This document shows, one piece after another, positions 17,577 to 25,202 of a DNA stretch of 43,922 nt. Origin of the DNA: Actinomycetota bacterium (lineage in GTDB: Bacteria > Actinomycetota > Actinomycetes > S36-B12). The DNA is taken from the NCBI GenBank assembly GCA_009700485.1, contig WLLZ01000003.1, positions 1 to 43,922 on the forward strand, given 5' to 3'. The translations under genes and the position numbers were made by a program. Below the pieces are notes generated by a model. That model ran no database searches and had not been told where the DNA came from. It was given only the letters and a program-made list of their open reading frames with translations. Numbering within the stretch: position 1 is the first letter of the stretch; every line of letters begins with the position of its first letter.

Positions 17577-18341
17577 GTGCCTTTCTTGAAGACTGCCCCC
17601 CCCCCGGCGCCGTCTGACTTAACGCAATCATCCGGAGATGAAAGCGACCTGCCGTACGAATACGAGTTGGATGATCTCTTCCACCTTTACTCGACCGTGC
17701 GCAGAACTAGTTGCGTATCCGTCCTCGAATTCGGATCTGGTTGGTCGACGGTAGTCTTTGCGTTGGCGCTTCACGAGAATGCAGAGTATTTCGGGGACGA
17801 GCACCGGCGGCTAGTTCGCCACCCGAATCCATTTCAAATCCTGACCATCGATGCCTCCGACCACTGGCAGGAGGTGGCCCTCGCCCGGCTCCCTGACTGG
17901 CTGAGATCAACCGTGCGGCCCGTCTCATGCAGCGTCAATCTCGTTGATCGATATGGGTCGTACGTGCACCTCTACGAGAACGTCCCAGAATTCGTGGCGG
18001 ACCTTATCTATCTTGACGGGCCGGATCCGGAACAAGTCCACGGCGCAATTAACGGCTTTGAATACAGCGAACTCCATACCCTTCCGATGGGCGCTGACAT
18101 TTTGCGCATCGAACCGCATGTTTGGCCGGAGACAATGATCATCACCGACGGCCGGACAGCGAATGCTCGCTTCCTCGCCGCTCACTTGCGCCGTAATTGG
18201 CAGGTGATACATGACCCCTTCGGTGATCGAACCACGTTCCGGCTGGAGGAGACTCCATTTGGCCCGGTGATTGAGAAGCATTTGTCTACGCGACTAGCGG
18301 CGGCGAGGGAGTTGAGGGACAAAGAAGGTCCGAATATCTAG
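17577..18341 (+). CDS. SAM methyltransferase-like protein with a 10-C tract near its start
   Basis: 254 residues if read from the GTG at 17577. A Rossmann motif LEFGSGWSTVVFALAL (about 49-64), LTIDAS and IYLDGPDP indicate a class I methyltransferase-like fold, but I cannot name the family. The GTG has no ribosome-binding site. A much better start lies upstream: ATG 17540 with GGGAGG at 17524-17529 and a -10 box before it. That start is in another frame and runs through the 10-C tract into TAA at 17619-17621. With nine C residues the two frames would join. So this copy is either switched off, frameshifted, or misread in the homopolymer. Confidence 0.65.
   Translation: MPFLKTAPPPAPSDLTQSSGDESDLPYEYELDDLFHLYSTVRRTSCVSVLEFGSGWSTVVFALALHENAEYFGDEHRRLVRHPNPFQILTIDASDHWQEVALARLPDWLRSTVRPVSCSVNLVDRYGSYVHLYENVPEFVADLIYLDGPDPEQVHGAINGFEYSELHTLPMGADILRIEPHVWPETMIITDGRTANARFLAAHLRRNWQVIHDPFGDRTTFRLEETPFGPVIEKHLSTRLAAARELRDKEGPNI
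17596..17605. repeat. 10-C homopolymer tract
   Basis: Ten consecutive C residues lie inside the 5' end of the methyltransferase-like gene. One base fewer would fuse the frame starting at ATG 17540 to the main body of the protein. It is the longest homopolymer I noticed in the window. Confidence 0.95.
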
Positions 18342-18418
18342 CGGATTAGTGAAATGTGAGCGTTGCTGTTGATTCACGAATCGCCCAATTGCGATGGATC
18401 CTACCGTGCACAGGACGA

Positions 18419-18424
18419 TAAGAT
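18419..18424 (+). promoter_or_regulatory. Candidate -10 box TAAGAT for a leaderless ATG
   Basis: TAAGAT (TANNNT) is followed by exactly 7 nt and the ATG at 18432, which lacks a ribosome-binding site. This is the geometry of leaderless transcripts in actinobacteria. No convincing -35 element is seen. Confidence 0.35.
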
Positions 18425-18431
18425 TCGGCTG

Positions 18432-20246
18432 ATGAGCGAGGTCACGGATTCCAACACCACCAAAGGTGACCGCACATATCTTGTTACAAGTGCGCTTGAG
18501 CGTACTTGGCCATCGGACAGACATATCGTCTTCCTGGGCCAATGGTGCCTTCGATATTCGCGGCGCGAAGTCTGGTCAGGGCTAGACTACTCGGTCGCCC
18601 CTTACCACTGGGATGATCGAGCGCAAATACCGAAAGATCTTGAATACATCAATGACATCTATGAGGCCCTGCTCCCGGAATTGGCTCGGGTGTTAAACGA
18701 GATTCATGGAGTGAGCTACTCGGTGCGGTATTGGCGCATCGTCGTGGGTTCTTGGCTCTATTACTTCTCCCAGGTGGTCATGGATAGATGGAGAGTTCTA
18801 CAGTGCGCAAGTGAGTCTTATTCGAGGCCCACGCTTCTTAGGGTTACTCCGGATGACACACCTCTAGCCTCGCCTAACTCAGCGGCCTTTCTGCGTGCGA
18901 CTGAAAGCGACGAGTGGAATGAACGCTTGTGCGCGGACATTGCTGATCAGTGGACAAATATAGAAGTAACTAAGACCCAACAATGTCAAGTTATCAACCG
19001 CCCATTCAGGCTAAAAAGCGAGCAGGCAGGAAACGTCAGATCATCCATCCTGCGGATTCTGTACTCCATGGTTGTTAAGCCTCTGGATTGGTTAGCCCAA
19101 CGACGTATCTTCTATGGTGAGGGAGTTTCACTACATTCGGATTATCTAAGCCGGCCAAATAGGTTCGCACTTTCCGTTCTTATGCGCCAGGTTCCCTCGA
19201 TGAGTTTGCCTATCCAACTTCCACAGACTGACGCCCGAACTGCCTCGCGAGCATGGGGGCTGACGACGGCCGACGGCGATGCGTTCAAAAACGCGCTTGC
19301 GGTACTGATCCCGCAATACTTACCAACGTGCTTTCTCGAAGGATTTGAACAGGCGCAGGCTCTCGCAGCTCATTCAGGGTGGATACGCAACCCCCGTGTT
19401 GTCATGACCGCCAATGCTTTCGACAGCGATGATAGATGGAAGCTGTGGGCGGCAGAACAGGTCGACAAGGGAGCGAAGTTGGTCATTGCTCAGCATGGTG
19501 GAGGGTATGGCTCACAACAGTGGTCGGCAATGCAGAACTACGAAATGAGCATCAGCGATCGCTATCTCACATGGGGATGGAGCGACCCCCAAGAGGCTAA
19601 GGCATATCCAGCACCAGCTACGAAACTAGTAGGAATGCGCGTTAGGCGCCCAAGACGAACCGGAAAGTGCGTTCAAGTTACTGCTTCTCTGCCGAGGCAG
19701 AGCTATTGGATGTTCGGCGCCCCCATCGGGCCGCAGGTTCACGACTACATCGACGACCAGTTTCGTTTCGCTGCCGCGCTGAACGTCAATGTGCGGGAGG
19801 ACCTCTTGGTGCGTCTTTACCATCGTGACTACGGTTGGGACCTACAGCAACGATGGCAGGACCGTGAACCAACTATTGCTACTGACCCTGGTCGCCAACG
19901 ACTGGATCGCATTCTGCGCGAGGCTCGGCTCTATGTCGCAACCTACAACGCGACAACTTTTCTTGAGTCCTTCACCCAAGGAATTCCTACTGTGATCTTC
20001 TGGGACCCGGAGTTTTGGGAACTTTCGATTGAAGCCAAACCATACTTTGACGTCTTACGGCAGGCCGGTATTCTTTTCGACGATCCCGTTAGTTGTGCAG
20101 CGATGGTGAATTCAATATGGGATGACGTGCCTGCTTGGTGGGAGTCCCCTGACGTCCAGTCCGCCGTTATATCCTTTTCTGAGCGATTCGCGCACGTGGG
20201 AGCGCGCCCATTAGGTCGGCTAAAGAGTGCACTTATCGATTGGTGA
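18432..20246 (+). CDS. LIC12162-family putative transferase
   Basis: 604 residues from ATG 18432; the frame is open back to a TTG at 18363, but the family normally begins close to the YLVTSALERTWPS segment seen here at residues ~14-26. Landmarks are IVFLGQWCLRYSRR, YHWDDR, the IYEALLPELARVLNEIHG block, YSVRYWRIVVGSWL and DRWRVLQCA, then a C-terminal half with VIAQHGGGYG and ATYNATTFLESFTQGIPTVIFW. The second half looks like a GT-B nucleotide-sugar site. The family is only described as a putative transferase of surface glycan loci. Its place directly after a CMP-nonulosonate module suggests it may transfer that sugar (inference). Confidence 0.82.
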   Translation: MSEVTDSNTTKGDRTYLVTSALERTWPSDRHIVFLGQWCLRYSRREVWSGLDYSVAPYHWDDRAQIPKDLEYINDIYEALLPELARVLNEIHGVSYSVRYWRIVVGSWLYYFSQVVMDRWRVLQCASESYSRPTLLRVTPDDTPLASPNSAAFLRATESDEWNERLCADIADQWTNIEVTKTQQCQVINRPFRLKSEQAGNVRSSILRILYSMVVKPLDWLAQRRIFYGEGVSLHSDYLSRPNRFALSVLMRQVPSMSLPIQLPQTDARTASRAWGLTTADGDAFKNALAVLIPQYLPTCFLEGFEQAQALAAHSGWIRNPRVVMTANAFDSDDRWKLWAAEQVDKGAKLVIAQHGGGYGSQQWSAMQNYEMSISDRYLTWGWSDPQEAKAYPAPATKLVGMRVRRPRRTGKCVQVTASLPRQSYWMFGAPIGPQVHDYIDDQFRFAAALNVNVREDLLVRLYHRDYGWDLQQRWQDREPTIATDPGRQRLDRILREARLYVATYNATTFLESFTQGIPTVIFWDPEFWELSIEAKPYFDVLRQAGILFDDPVSCAAMVNSIWDDVPAWWESPDVQSAVISFSERFAHVGARPLGRLKSALIDW

Positions 20247-20600
20247 GGCAGAATCTAAACAATTGAACCTGGATTGAAATTACATTTCCCTCCGCAAAGA
20301 GCGCCCAGTTAGCGACGCCCTTAGTAATCCTAGATTAAAAACAGCCTCGGGTTAACACACAAACCCGGTCGCTTTATTCAATCGTAGAACTTCAATGCGT
20401 GGCATTTCGTGCCGGCTTACCAAATTATGGACTGGAAGTTTCACTCGGCGGGAAAGACCTTTCCTTGGATACATTTACGGGCTCCTGAATTGTCACTACC
20501 TAGGGCGCCAAGGTTTCGCTAAGCCCACATCAAATACTCACCTATGTCCCTAATCAACGTTACTACGCCCTCTAAATGAACTGTCTCTAAATAGGGACCT
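20247..20600. other. AT-rich convergent intergenic region
   Basis: This 354-nt gap separates a + strand gene and a - strand gene that face each other. It is clearly richer in A and T than the operons to its left, has stops in all frames and no recognisable remnant protein. The only structure noticed is one modest inverted repeat (see the terminator entry) and a GGCA/TGCC mini-hairpin near 20401. Confidence 0.6.
20337..20367 (-). terminator. Possible weak terminator for the minus-strand operon
   Basis: CGGGTT (20348-20353) pairs with AACCCG (20362-20367) across an 8-nt loop. Read on the minus strand, the stem is followed after 6 nt by five T residues. The stem is short and the spacing to the T-run is long, so efficiency is doubtful, but the position between convergent operons is right. 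Confidence 0.3.
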
Positions 20601-21575
20601 TCACGGAAAAACAACGGGCGAGGTTGAACTTGTTGACTTTCGAGCAACGACCAAAACATAACGTCCGGCGTCAGGCACATGGGTATTTAATGACATTTCA
20701 ATCTCCATCAGAATTTTTCTCTCATGGTCCTGGAGAATTCCTGGCCGAGAAATTAATGCGTGCGGGTCTCCGGGTATACCCGAACATGACCCAACTGCGG
20801 ACACTGATAGTACTTCAAGACCTGATGCTTGCATCACGTTTCTGAGTTCATCTGCATGAATCCAAGAGAACTGGATTTCTCGACCGGGTGACAATGGCCC
20901 CGAAGATGAATTCATCACCCTCCTTGCATCTGCAAATCGATTGTCCTTTAGCAGGAGCAGAACGTTGTAGTAGGTGGTTCGAAAGGAGCCGATGAAGAGC
21001 CCCTTATCTTTGAGCACTTCAACGAGCCGAGCGAACTCATTAATCCAGTTCGGGTGATAGAAAGCGACCTCTGTCATTACTGCTATATCAACGCTCCTTG
21101 ATTGCGTTCTTTTGAGTTCCTCTCCGATCTCACTGCACGTGAATACCACGTTGTCGATTCCTTCGGAAGCAGCAGCGCTGCGCGCAGTCATCAAGGCCGC
21201 CTCCGAGATGTCAATTCCGGTAACGTCTGCTTGCCGATATCGGCTGGCGAAGCGCATCGACATCCTGCCCTGTCCGCACCCTAGGTCCAGTATCGATTTG
21301 ATCGAATCCTTAACCGGCAGCATTGGCAGTATTTGCGCCCAGTACTGCTCGGCGTAATAATCCTCGCTCTCAGATGTCAACATGTTGTAATTGGTTGAGT
21401 GAATAATGGTCTGTTTTTGATCCGCATGAGAAGAGGAAAAAGGACCGCCCGAATCCAGGGCGGCGATGGCTCGCAATTCAATTGACTCAGCAGACCTTCG
21501 CGCTTTACTTGCCAAGCGCCTAAGAACGCTTTGAAAAAACCGCGTGGAGTCATTCGTTAGGGTTCGCATGTTCAC
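20601..21575 (-). CDS. Class I SAM-dependent methyltransferase
   Basis: 324 residues from GTG 21575 (ATG 21569 is the alternative; neither has a strong ribosome-binding site). SILDLGCGQGRMSMRF is motif I, TGIDISEAAL motif II, and MTEVAFYHPNW the post region. The first ~85 residues are an extra basic region without motifs, and the ~80 C-terminal residues are unassigned. Third gene of the - strand trio. Codon choice and base composition are more AT-rich than in the 1-18 kb operons. Substrate presumably a sugar or a LicD-added group (inference). Confidence 0.82.
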   Translation of the reverse strand: MNMRTLTNDSTRFFQSVLRRLASKARRSAESIELRAIAALDSGGPFSSSHADQKQTIIHSTNYNMLTSESEDYYAEQYWAQILPMLPVKDSIKSILDLGCGQGRMSMRFASRYRQADVTGIDISEAALMTARSAAASEGIDNVVFTCSEIGEELKRTQSRSVDIAVMTEVAFYHPNWINEFARLVEVLKDKGLFIGSFRTTYYNVLLLLKDNRFADARRVMNSSSGPLSPGREIQFSWIHADELRNVMQASGLEVLSVSAVGSCSGIPGDPHALISRPGILQDHERKILMEIEMSLNTHVPDAGRYVLVVARKSTSSTSPVVFP

Positions 21576-21608
21576 GCGCGGCCCGGACGATCTCGAGTAA
21601 AAATCCGT

Positions 21609-22208
21609 CTATCCATAGGCATTGTGCTCGCCATCGCGCCTCCAGTCATAGTCCCTCCTAGGCGTTTTCCATTCGCTGCCATACGTGTATTCAAGTATGA
21701 CCGCAGGCGTTCTCGGCACGGACATTGACTTCCCATAAAACGTTGCATCGCCGAGTGGGAACAACGCTGTAGTCGGTTGTGCGTAGCCTTCTAGCGTCCA
21801 TAGACATTGGATACTGGAGATAGGAAGGCGCATCCGACTGCAAATGGCAACTATGTAGCGTATCCAACCTGAGTTCTTGGGGACTTTCCAGAGGGTCACC
21901 ATCTCATCACCTTGGGGAGCGAAGAAGTTGAGATCAACTTTCGTCCCCATGAATATGAAGGTCAGGTAGTCACTTCCAGAGCCGTCGTCCTGAACAATCA
22001 TCCCGCGTGACTCGAATGCGCGGCGAATTGCACCCCTATCCTCAAGATGACCGAGCCCGAAGTCGAGATCCACATCCCAAGGGATCAGTTCACCGTCACG
22101 AACCAGACCAAGTAGTGTCCCGTTGCATAGCCAATAGTCCAGCCCCAATTCGTCAAGTATCTCCACGGTCGTTACAAGGGCAGTAACCCGCGCATCCTTA
22201 GTCGTCAC
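21609..22208 (-). CDS. LicD family protein (nucleotidyltransferase-fold phosphotransferase)
   Basis: 199 residues. LDELGLDYWLCNGTLLGLVRDG followed by ELIPWDVDLDFGL is the LicD/fukutin signature, with the Asp residues of WDVDLD as likely metal ligands, and VDLNFFAP supplies the third acidic strand. The short ending YGSEWKTPRRDYDW is also typical. LicD proteins move phosphocholine or a similar phospho-group from a CDP carrier to a glycan. No choline kinase or CTP:phosphocholine enzyme is seen in the window, so the donor is open. The GTG start lies 6 nt after the preceding stop. Confidence 0.82.
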   Translation of the reverse strand: MTTKDARVTALVTTVEILDELGLDYWLCNGTLLGLVRDGELIPWDVDLDFGLGHLEDRGAIRRAFESRGMIVQDDGSGSDYLTFIFMGTKVDLNFFAPQGDEMVTLWKVPKNSGWIRYIVAICSRMRLPISSIQCLWTLEGYAQPTTALFPLGDATFYGKSMSVPRTPAVILEYTYGSEWKTPRRDYDWRRDGEHNAYG

Positions 22209-22214
22209 AATAAG

Positions 22215-22850
22215 TTACGACTTTCCGGAGAAGACGACTCGCATCACTATGGGATCTTCACTCCCGTATGGTGCGAAGCCACGTTCAACCTCAAAAGAGT
22301 TGACGGTAAATCGCCTGTCGACCTTCTCTTTGAACTCATCCGGGACGATAAAGCGCCGGTAGTGATCTGTCATGTAAGTGTTTCGTTCAATCAATTCACC
22401 TTGCTCGTAAAGTTCATCAAAGATGGTCCGCGCCTCAATGCAGACCAATATTGGGCCTAAATCGTATTCTGCAAGGTGATCCAGCAAGGCGTTCTCGGCT
22501 ACCTCAGAATCTGCATGTAGCGAAAATCTACTGTAGACAACAAGTCTGCTCGCCTCCAAAGTGGCGAAATTGACTTTCGAAAAGTCTCCTACCGTAAGGG
22601 AATAGCGCTGAGTCGCAATCCGTGCTCCCAAGAAGCGCTCGCCTGCACTCTGTATCGCATTGGCGGATAGGTCGACACCTGTATAGAAATCGGCGCGGCG
22701 CACAAGTGCGAGACCATCACGTCCATTGCCGCACCCGAGTTCGACCACCGAATCAGTTGGAAGGAGTAGATCAGCCGCTACTTTCGTACAGAACGGAGAC
22801 GGAGAATCCTCATTGAAATCAGCGTAGTGGTGGTCCCAGAAGGCAGTCAT
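22215..22850 (-). CDS. Class I SAM-dependent methyltransferase
   Basis: 211 residues. It begins TAFWDHHYADFNEDSPSPF, then VVELGCGNGRDGLAL (motif I) and YTGVDLSANAI. The ATG follows AGAGG on the minus strand with about 9 nt spacing. It leads the - strand operon that continues with LicD. Similar small methyltransferases accompany LicD genes and may methylate the phospho-substituent or the sugar that receives it (inference). The upstream region is shared with the divergent aminotransferase at 23022. Confidence 0.82.
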   Translation of the reverse strand: MTAFWDHHYADFNEDSPSPFCTKVAADLLLPTDSVVELGCGNGRDGLALVRRADFYTGVDLSANAIQSAGERFLGARIATQRYSLTVGDFSKVNFATLEASRLVVYSRFSLHADSEVAENALLDHLAEYDLGPILVCIEARTIFDELYEQGELIERNTYMTDHYRRFIVPDEFKEKVDRRFTVNSFEVERGFAPYGSEDPIVMRVVFSGKS

Positions 22851-22940
22851 GTCCCGTTTCCTCTAGTTCCTAGGCGTTGATTTCCTGAATGTTCGCTACA
22901 GCAGGAAACTGCACAACTTCCACGTTAATAGTCAACCGAC

Positions 22941-22964
22941 CCCGATAACTTGTACCTTATCGGG
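22941..22964. promoter_or_regulatory. Perfect 8-bp inverted repeat in a divergent promoter region
   Basis: CCCGATAA (22941-22948) and TTATCGGG (22957-22964) are exact inverted copies around an 8-nt spacer. They lie between the divergent genes starting at 22850 (-) and 23022 (+). On the minus strand a TTGACT sequence follows within 5 nt. There is no T-run, so an operator is more likely than a terminator. Confidence 0.5.
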
Positions 22965-23009
22965 CCCGCAAAAGTTGTTCGCCACCAGTACTTTCTGTCA
23001 GACACAGGG

Positions 23010-23015
23010 TAGTCT
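23010..23015 (+). promoter_or_regulatory. Candidate -10 box TAGTCT for a leaderless ATG
   Basis: TAGTCT is followed by 6 nt and the ATG at 23022, which has no Shine-Dalgarno sequence at a normal distance. The same hexamer occurs at 17486. A leaderless transcript is the simplest reading. Confidence 0.4.
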
Positions 23016-23021
23016 CCTGCA

Positions 23022-24176
23022 ATGGAATATCGCAGTTCGCCGATACGTGTCTCTGGGTCAGATGTTGGACAATCTGAGTTATCGGCGATCGCCAGCGTCT
23101 TTGAACGTGGCTATTTGGGCATGGGGGCCGACGTCCAGGAATTTGAGGGGCTGCTAGCAGGCTATTTCGGTCGCCCCGTCGCCTGCGTGGCGACCGGCAC
23201 GGCGGCCCTACAACTGGCGGTTCAGTGCTGCGGTATTGGGCCGGGGGATGAGGTGCTAGTACCCTCCTTGACGTACGTGGCGGCCTTCCAGGCTATTTCG
23301 GCCACGGGGGCCACCCCTGTTCCCGTTGACGTCCTCCAGGATTCGCTGACGATCGACCCCGACGATGCTTGTCGGCGACTCTCTGCCCGCACCAAGGCTG
23401 TGATGCCGGTGTATTACGGGGGTGGAATTCGCGAACTGGATCGGGTCTATTCGTTGGCTGAAGAACACGGTCTGCGGGTGATCGAGGATGCGGCTCATGC
23501 TTTTGGCACGGTCTTCGGCGGCAAGCGGGTCGGGTCTACGGGTGATGTTGCCTGCTTCAGTTTCGACCCCATCAAGAACCTGACTTCCGGCGAGGGCGGC
23601 TGCGTCGTTTCAGACGATGCGGAGTTCATGGAGCGGGTGCGGGATGCCCGGTTGCTAGGGGTCAAGGGGGACTCGAAAGCTCGGAATAGTGAGCGCCGCC
23701 TGTATGAGTTCGAGGTGGATTCGCAGGGCTGGCGCTACCACATGAGCAATATCAATGCTGCGATTGGTAAGGCTCAGTTCGAGGTGTTCCCTATGCGCGC
23801 TGCAATGCGTCAGCAACTCGCCCAGAAGTACAACGAGATCTTAGGATCGTCCTCGAGTATCCAGATCCTTCCTTACTCGTATGACGATGTAGTACCACAC
23901 ATCTATGTGGTTCGTTTCGCGTCTTCAGCGGTGCGCGACCAAGTGAAAGCTCGACTGCTCAGCGAGTTGAACGTCGAAACTGCTCTCCATTGGTATCCCA
24001 ATCACTACTTGGCTCGGTACCGTTTGCCCGCCGAGGCTCTACCCGTTACCGAGGATGCGTTTAGTCGGATGCTCACACTACCTCTGCATACCAAACTCTC
24101 GGTAGAGCAAGTCACCCAGATCGCGCAATTCGTGAGTGTGGCTGCTGAGTCTCAGGAAGTCCCATTGGATGACTGA
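23022..24176 (+). CDS. DegT/DnrJ/EryC1/StrS family sugar aminotransferase
   Basis: 384 residues, normal for the family. ATGTAALQLAVQCCGIGPGDEVLVPSLTYVA gives the phosphate-binding turn, RVIEDAAHAFG the pyridine-nitrogen Asp, and FSFDPIKNLTSGEGG the Schiff-base lysine K185. The family transfers an amino group from glutamate to a keto group of an NDP-keto-sugar, as PseC does for the product of PseB. A PseB gene is present at 30430, but seven kilobases away and in another unit, so a direct link is an inference. The end overlaps the next gene by 8 nt. Confidence 0.9.
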   Translation: MEYRSSPIRVSGSDVGQSELSAIASVFERGYLGMGADVQEFEGLLAGYFGRPVACVATGTAALQLAVQCCGIGPGDEVLVPSLTYVAAFQAISATGATPVPVDVLQDSLTIDPDDACRRLSARTKAVMPVYYGGGIRELDRVYSLAEEHGLRVIEDAAHAFGTVFGGKRVGSTGDVACFSFDPIKNLTSGEGGCVVSDDAEFMERVRDARLLGVKGDSKARNSERRLYEFEVDSQGWRYHMSNINAAIGKAQFEVFPMRAAMRQQLAQKYNEILGSSSSIQILPYSYDDVVPHIYVVRFASSAVRDQVKARLLSELNVETALHWYPNHYLARYRLPAEALPVTEDAFSRMLTLPLHTKLSVEQVTQIAQFVSVAAESQEVPLDD

Positions 24177-25101
24177 CTCGCAGGACTCGCCCCTCGTCTC
24201 AGTGATCATGAACGCACATAATTCCGAGGAGTTCCTTGCTGAGGCGCTCGCGAGCGTACTAGCACAGTCGTACACGAACTGGGAAGTTATCCTTTGGGAC
24301 AATGCATCAACGGATGGAAGCCGAGCCGTCGCTGAGTCCCTTGAAGATGGCCGTATTCATTACTTCCAGGTGCCTGGCAAAGTCTCGCTCTACCAGTCTC
24401 GCGTGAACGCGCTCGCTAGGGCATCCGGACCACTTATCGCGTTCCTTGACTGCGACGACACTTGGCATCCTGACAAATTGAGCAGGCAAGTGCCCGAGTT
24501 CTCTGATCCATCGGTCGTCGCAAGTTGCACCCACTATCACGTCTTCTACTCTCAGCCCGATCCAGCACAAGCGATGCGTGTAACTCGGACATACCGCCCA
24601 AGTCATGTTGAGTTGATCGATGTGCTCTCTGACTACCGCGTGGGAATGCTAACTCTGATGATCCGGCGAGATGCGTGCAAGCGGTTTCTCCCTGAGACAC
24701 CCCCAGACTTCAGCATCATCGAAGATCTAGACATAGTTGCACGAGTGCTGCAAGGAGGATCTCTAGCAGCCGTCAGCGAAGCCCTTGCAACCTACCGCAT
24801 GCACGACAATAACTTCAGCAGGGACGTTGGACTCTTAGTCGAGGAACGCGACGCGTGGCTGGAAGCCTTCAACGAGTGGTGTCCTCCGGACATCAGCCGA
24901 GAGAGAGTCCGTCGCGCCTTCCAATCCGCTACCTACCAAATACTCGCTAGACAGTCCTTGATCGAAGGAAGCCGCTCAAAAACTCTGCGAAACGCCCGGC
25001 AAATGATCATGGGAATCGACAAGGTGAAGTATCTGGTTGTTGGCGCACTCACGCCTCGCGGAGTCTGGCCCGCACTGTTGGCAAGGTTCTCCGCTCCATA
25101 A
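24169..25101 (+). CDS. Glycosyltransferase family 2
   Basis: 310 residues from ATG 24169, with AGGAAG 9 nt upstream. VSVIMNAHNSEEFLAEALASVLAQSY starts the GT-A fold, WDNASTDGS is the nucleotide-binding strand, and LIAFLDCDDTWHPDKL contains the DxD-like metal site. EDLDIVARVLQGG and TYRMHDNNFSR complete the standard GT2 pattern. It probably adds one sugar of the repeat on the cytoplasmic face. Its start lies inside the aminotransferase gene, so the two are coupled. Confidence 0.87.
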   Translation: MTDSQDSPLVSVIMNAHNSEEFLAEALASVLAQSYTNWEVILWDNASTDGSRAVAESLEDGRIHYFQVPGKVSLYQSRVNALARASGPLIAFLDCDDTWHPDKLSRQVPEFSDPSVVASCTHYHVFYSQPDPAQAMRVTRTYRPSHVELIDVLSDYRVGMLTLMIRRDACKRFLPETPPDFSIIEDLDIVARVLQGGSLAAVSEALATYRMHDNNFSRDVGLLVEERDAWLEAFNEWCPPDISRERVRRAFQSATYQILARQSLIEGSRSKTLRNARQMIMGIDKVKYLVVGALTPRGVWPALLARFSAP

Positions 25102-25146
25102 CGTCACTTCCCCGGAGCGCAGATAGGCCCACTGTTTTGACGCGCC

Positions 25147-25152
25147 TACAAT
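25147..25152 (+). promoter_or_regulatory. Weak candidate -10 box TACAAT
   Basis: TACAAT fits TANNNT and lies 50 nt before the ATG at 25203. No -35 element is present at 16-18 nt; the nearby TTGACG is only 4 nt away and cannot serve. Confidence 0.2.
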
Positions 25153-25202
25153 CGTGCGAATCCCACCCGGGTGTCCCACTCAAGCTGAGAGGTGACCGGA
25201 CC

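Noticed and set aside
22941..22964. Inverted repeat as an intrinsic terminator.
   Set aside because: There is no T-run on either strand and it lies upstream of two divergent genes.
25137..25152. TTGACG and TACAAT as a -35/-10 promoter pair.
   Set aside because: The spacing is only 4 nt, so they cannot form one sigma-70-type promoter.
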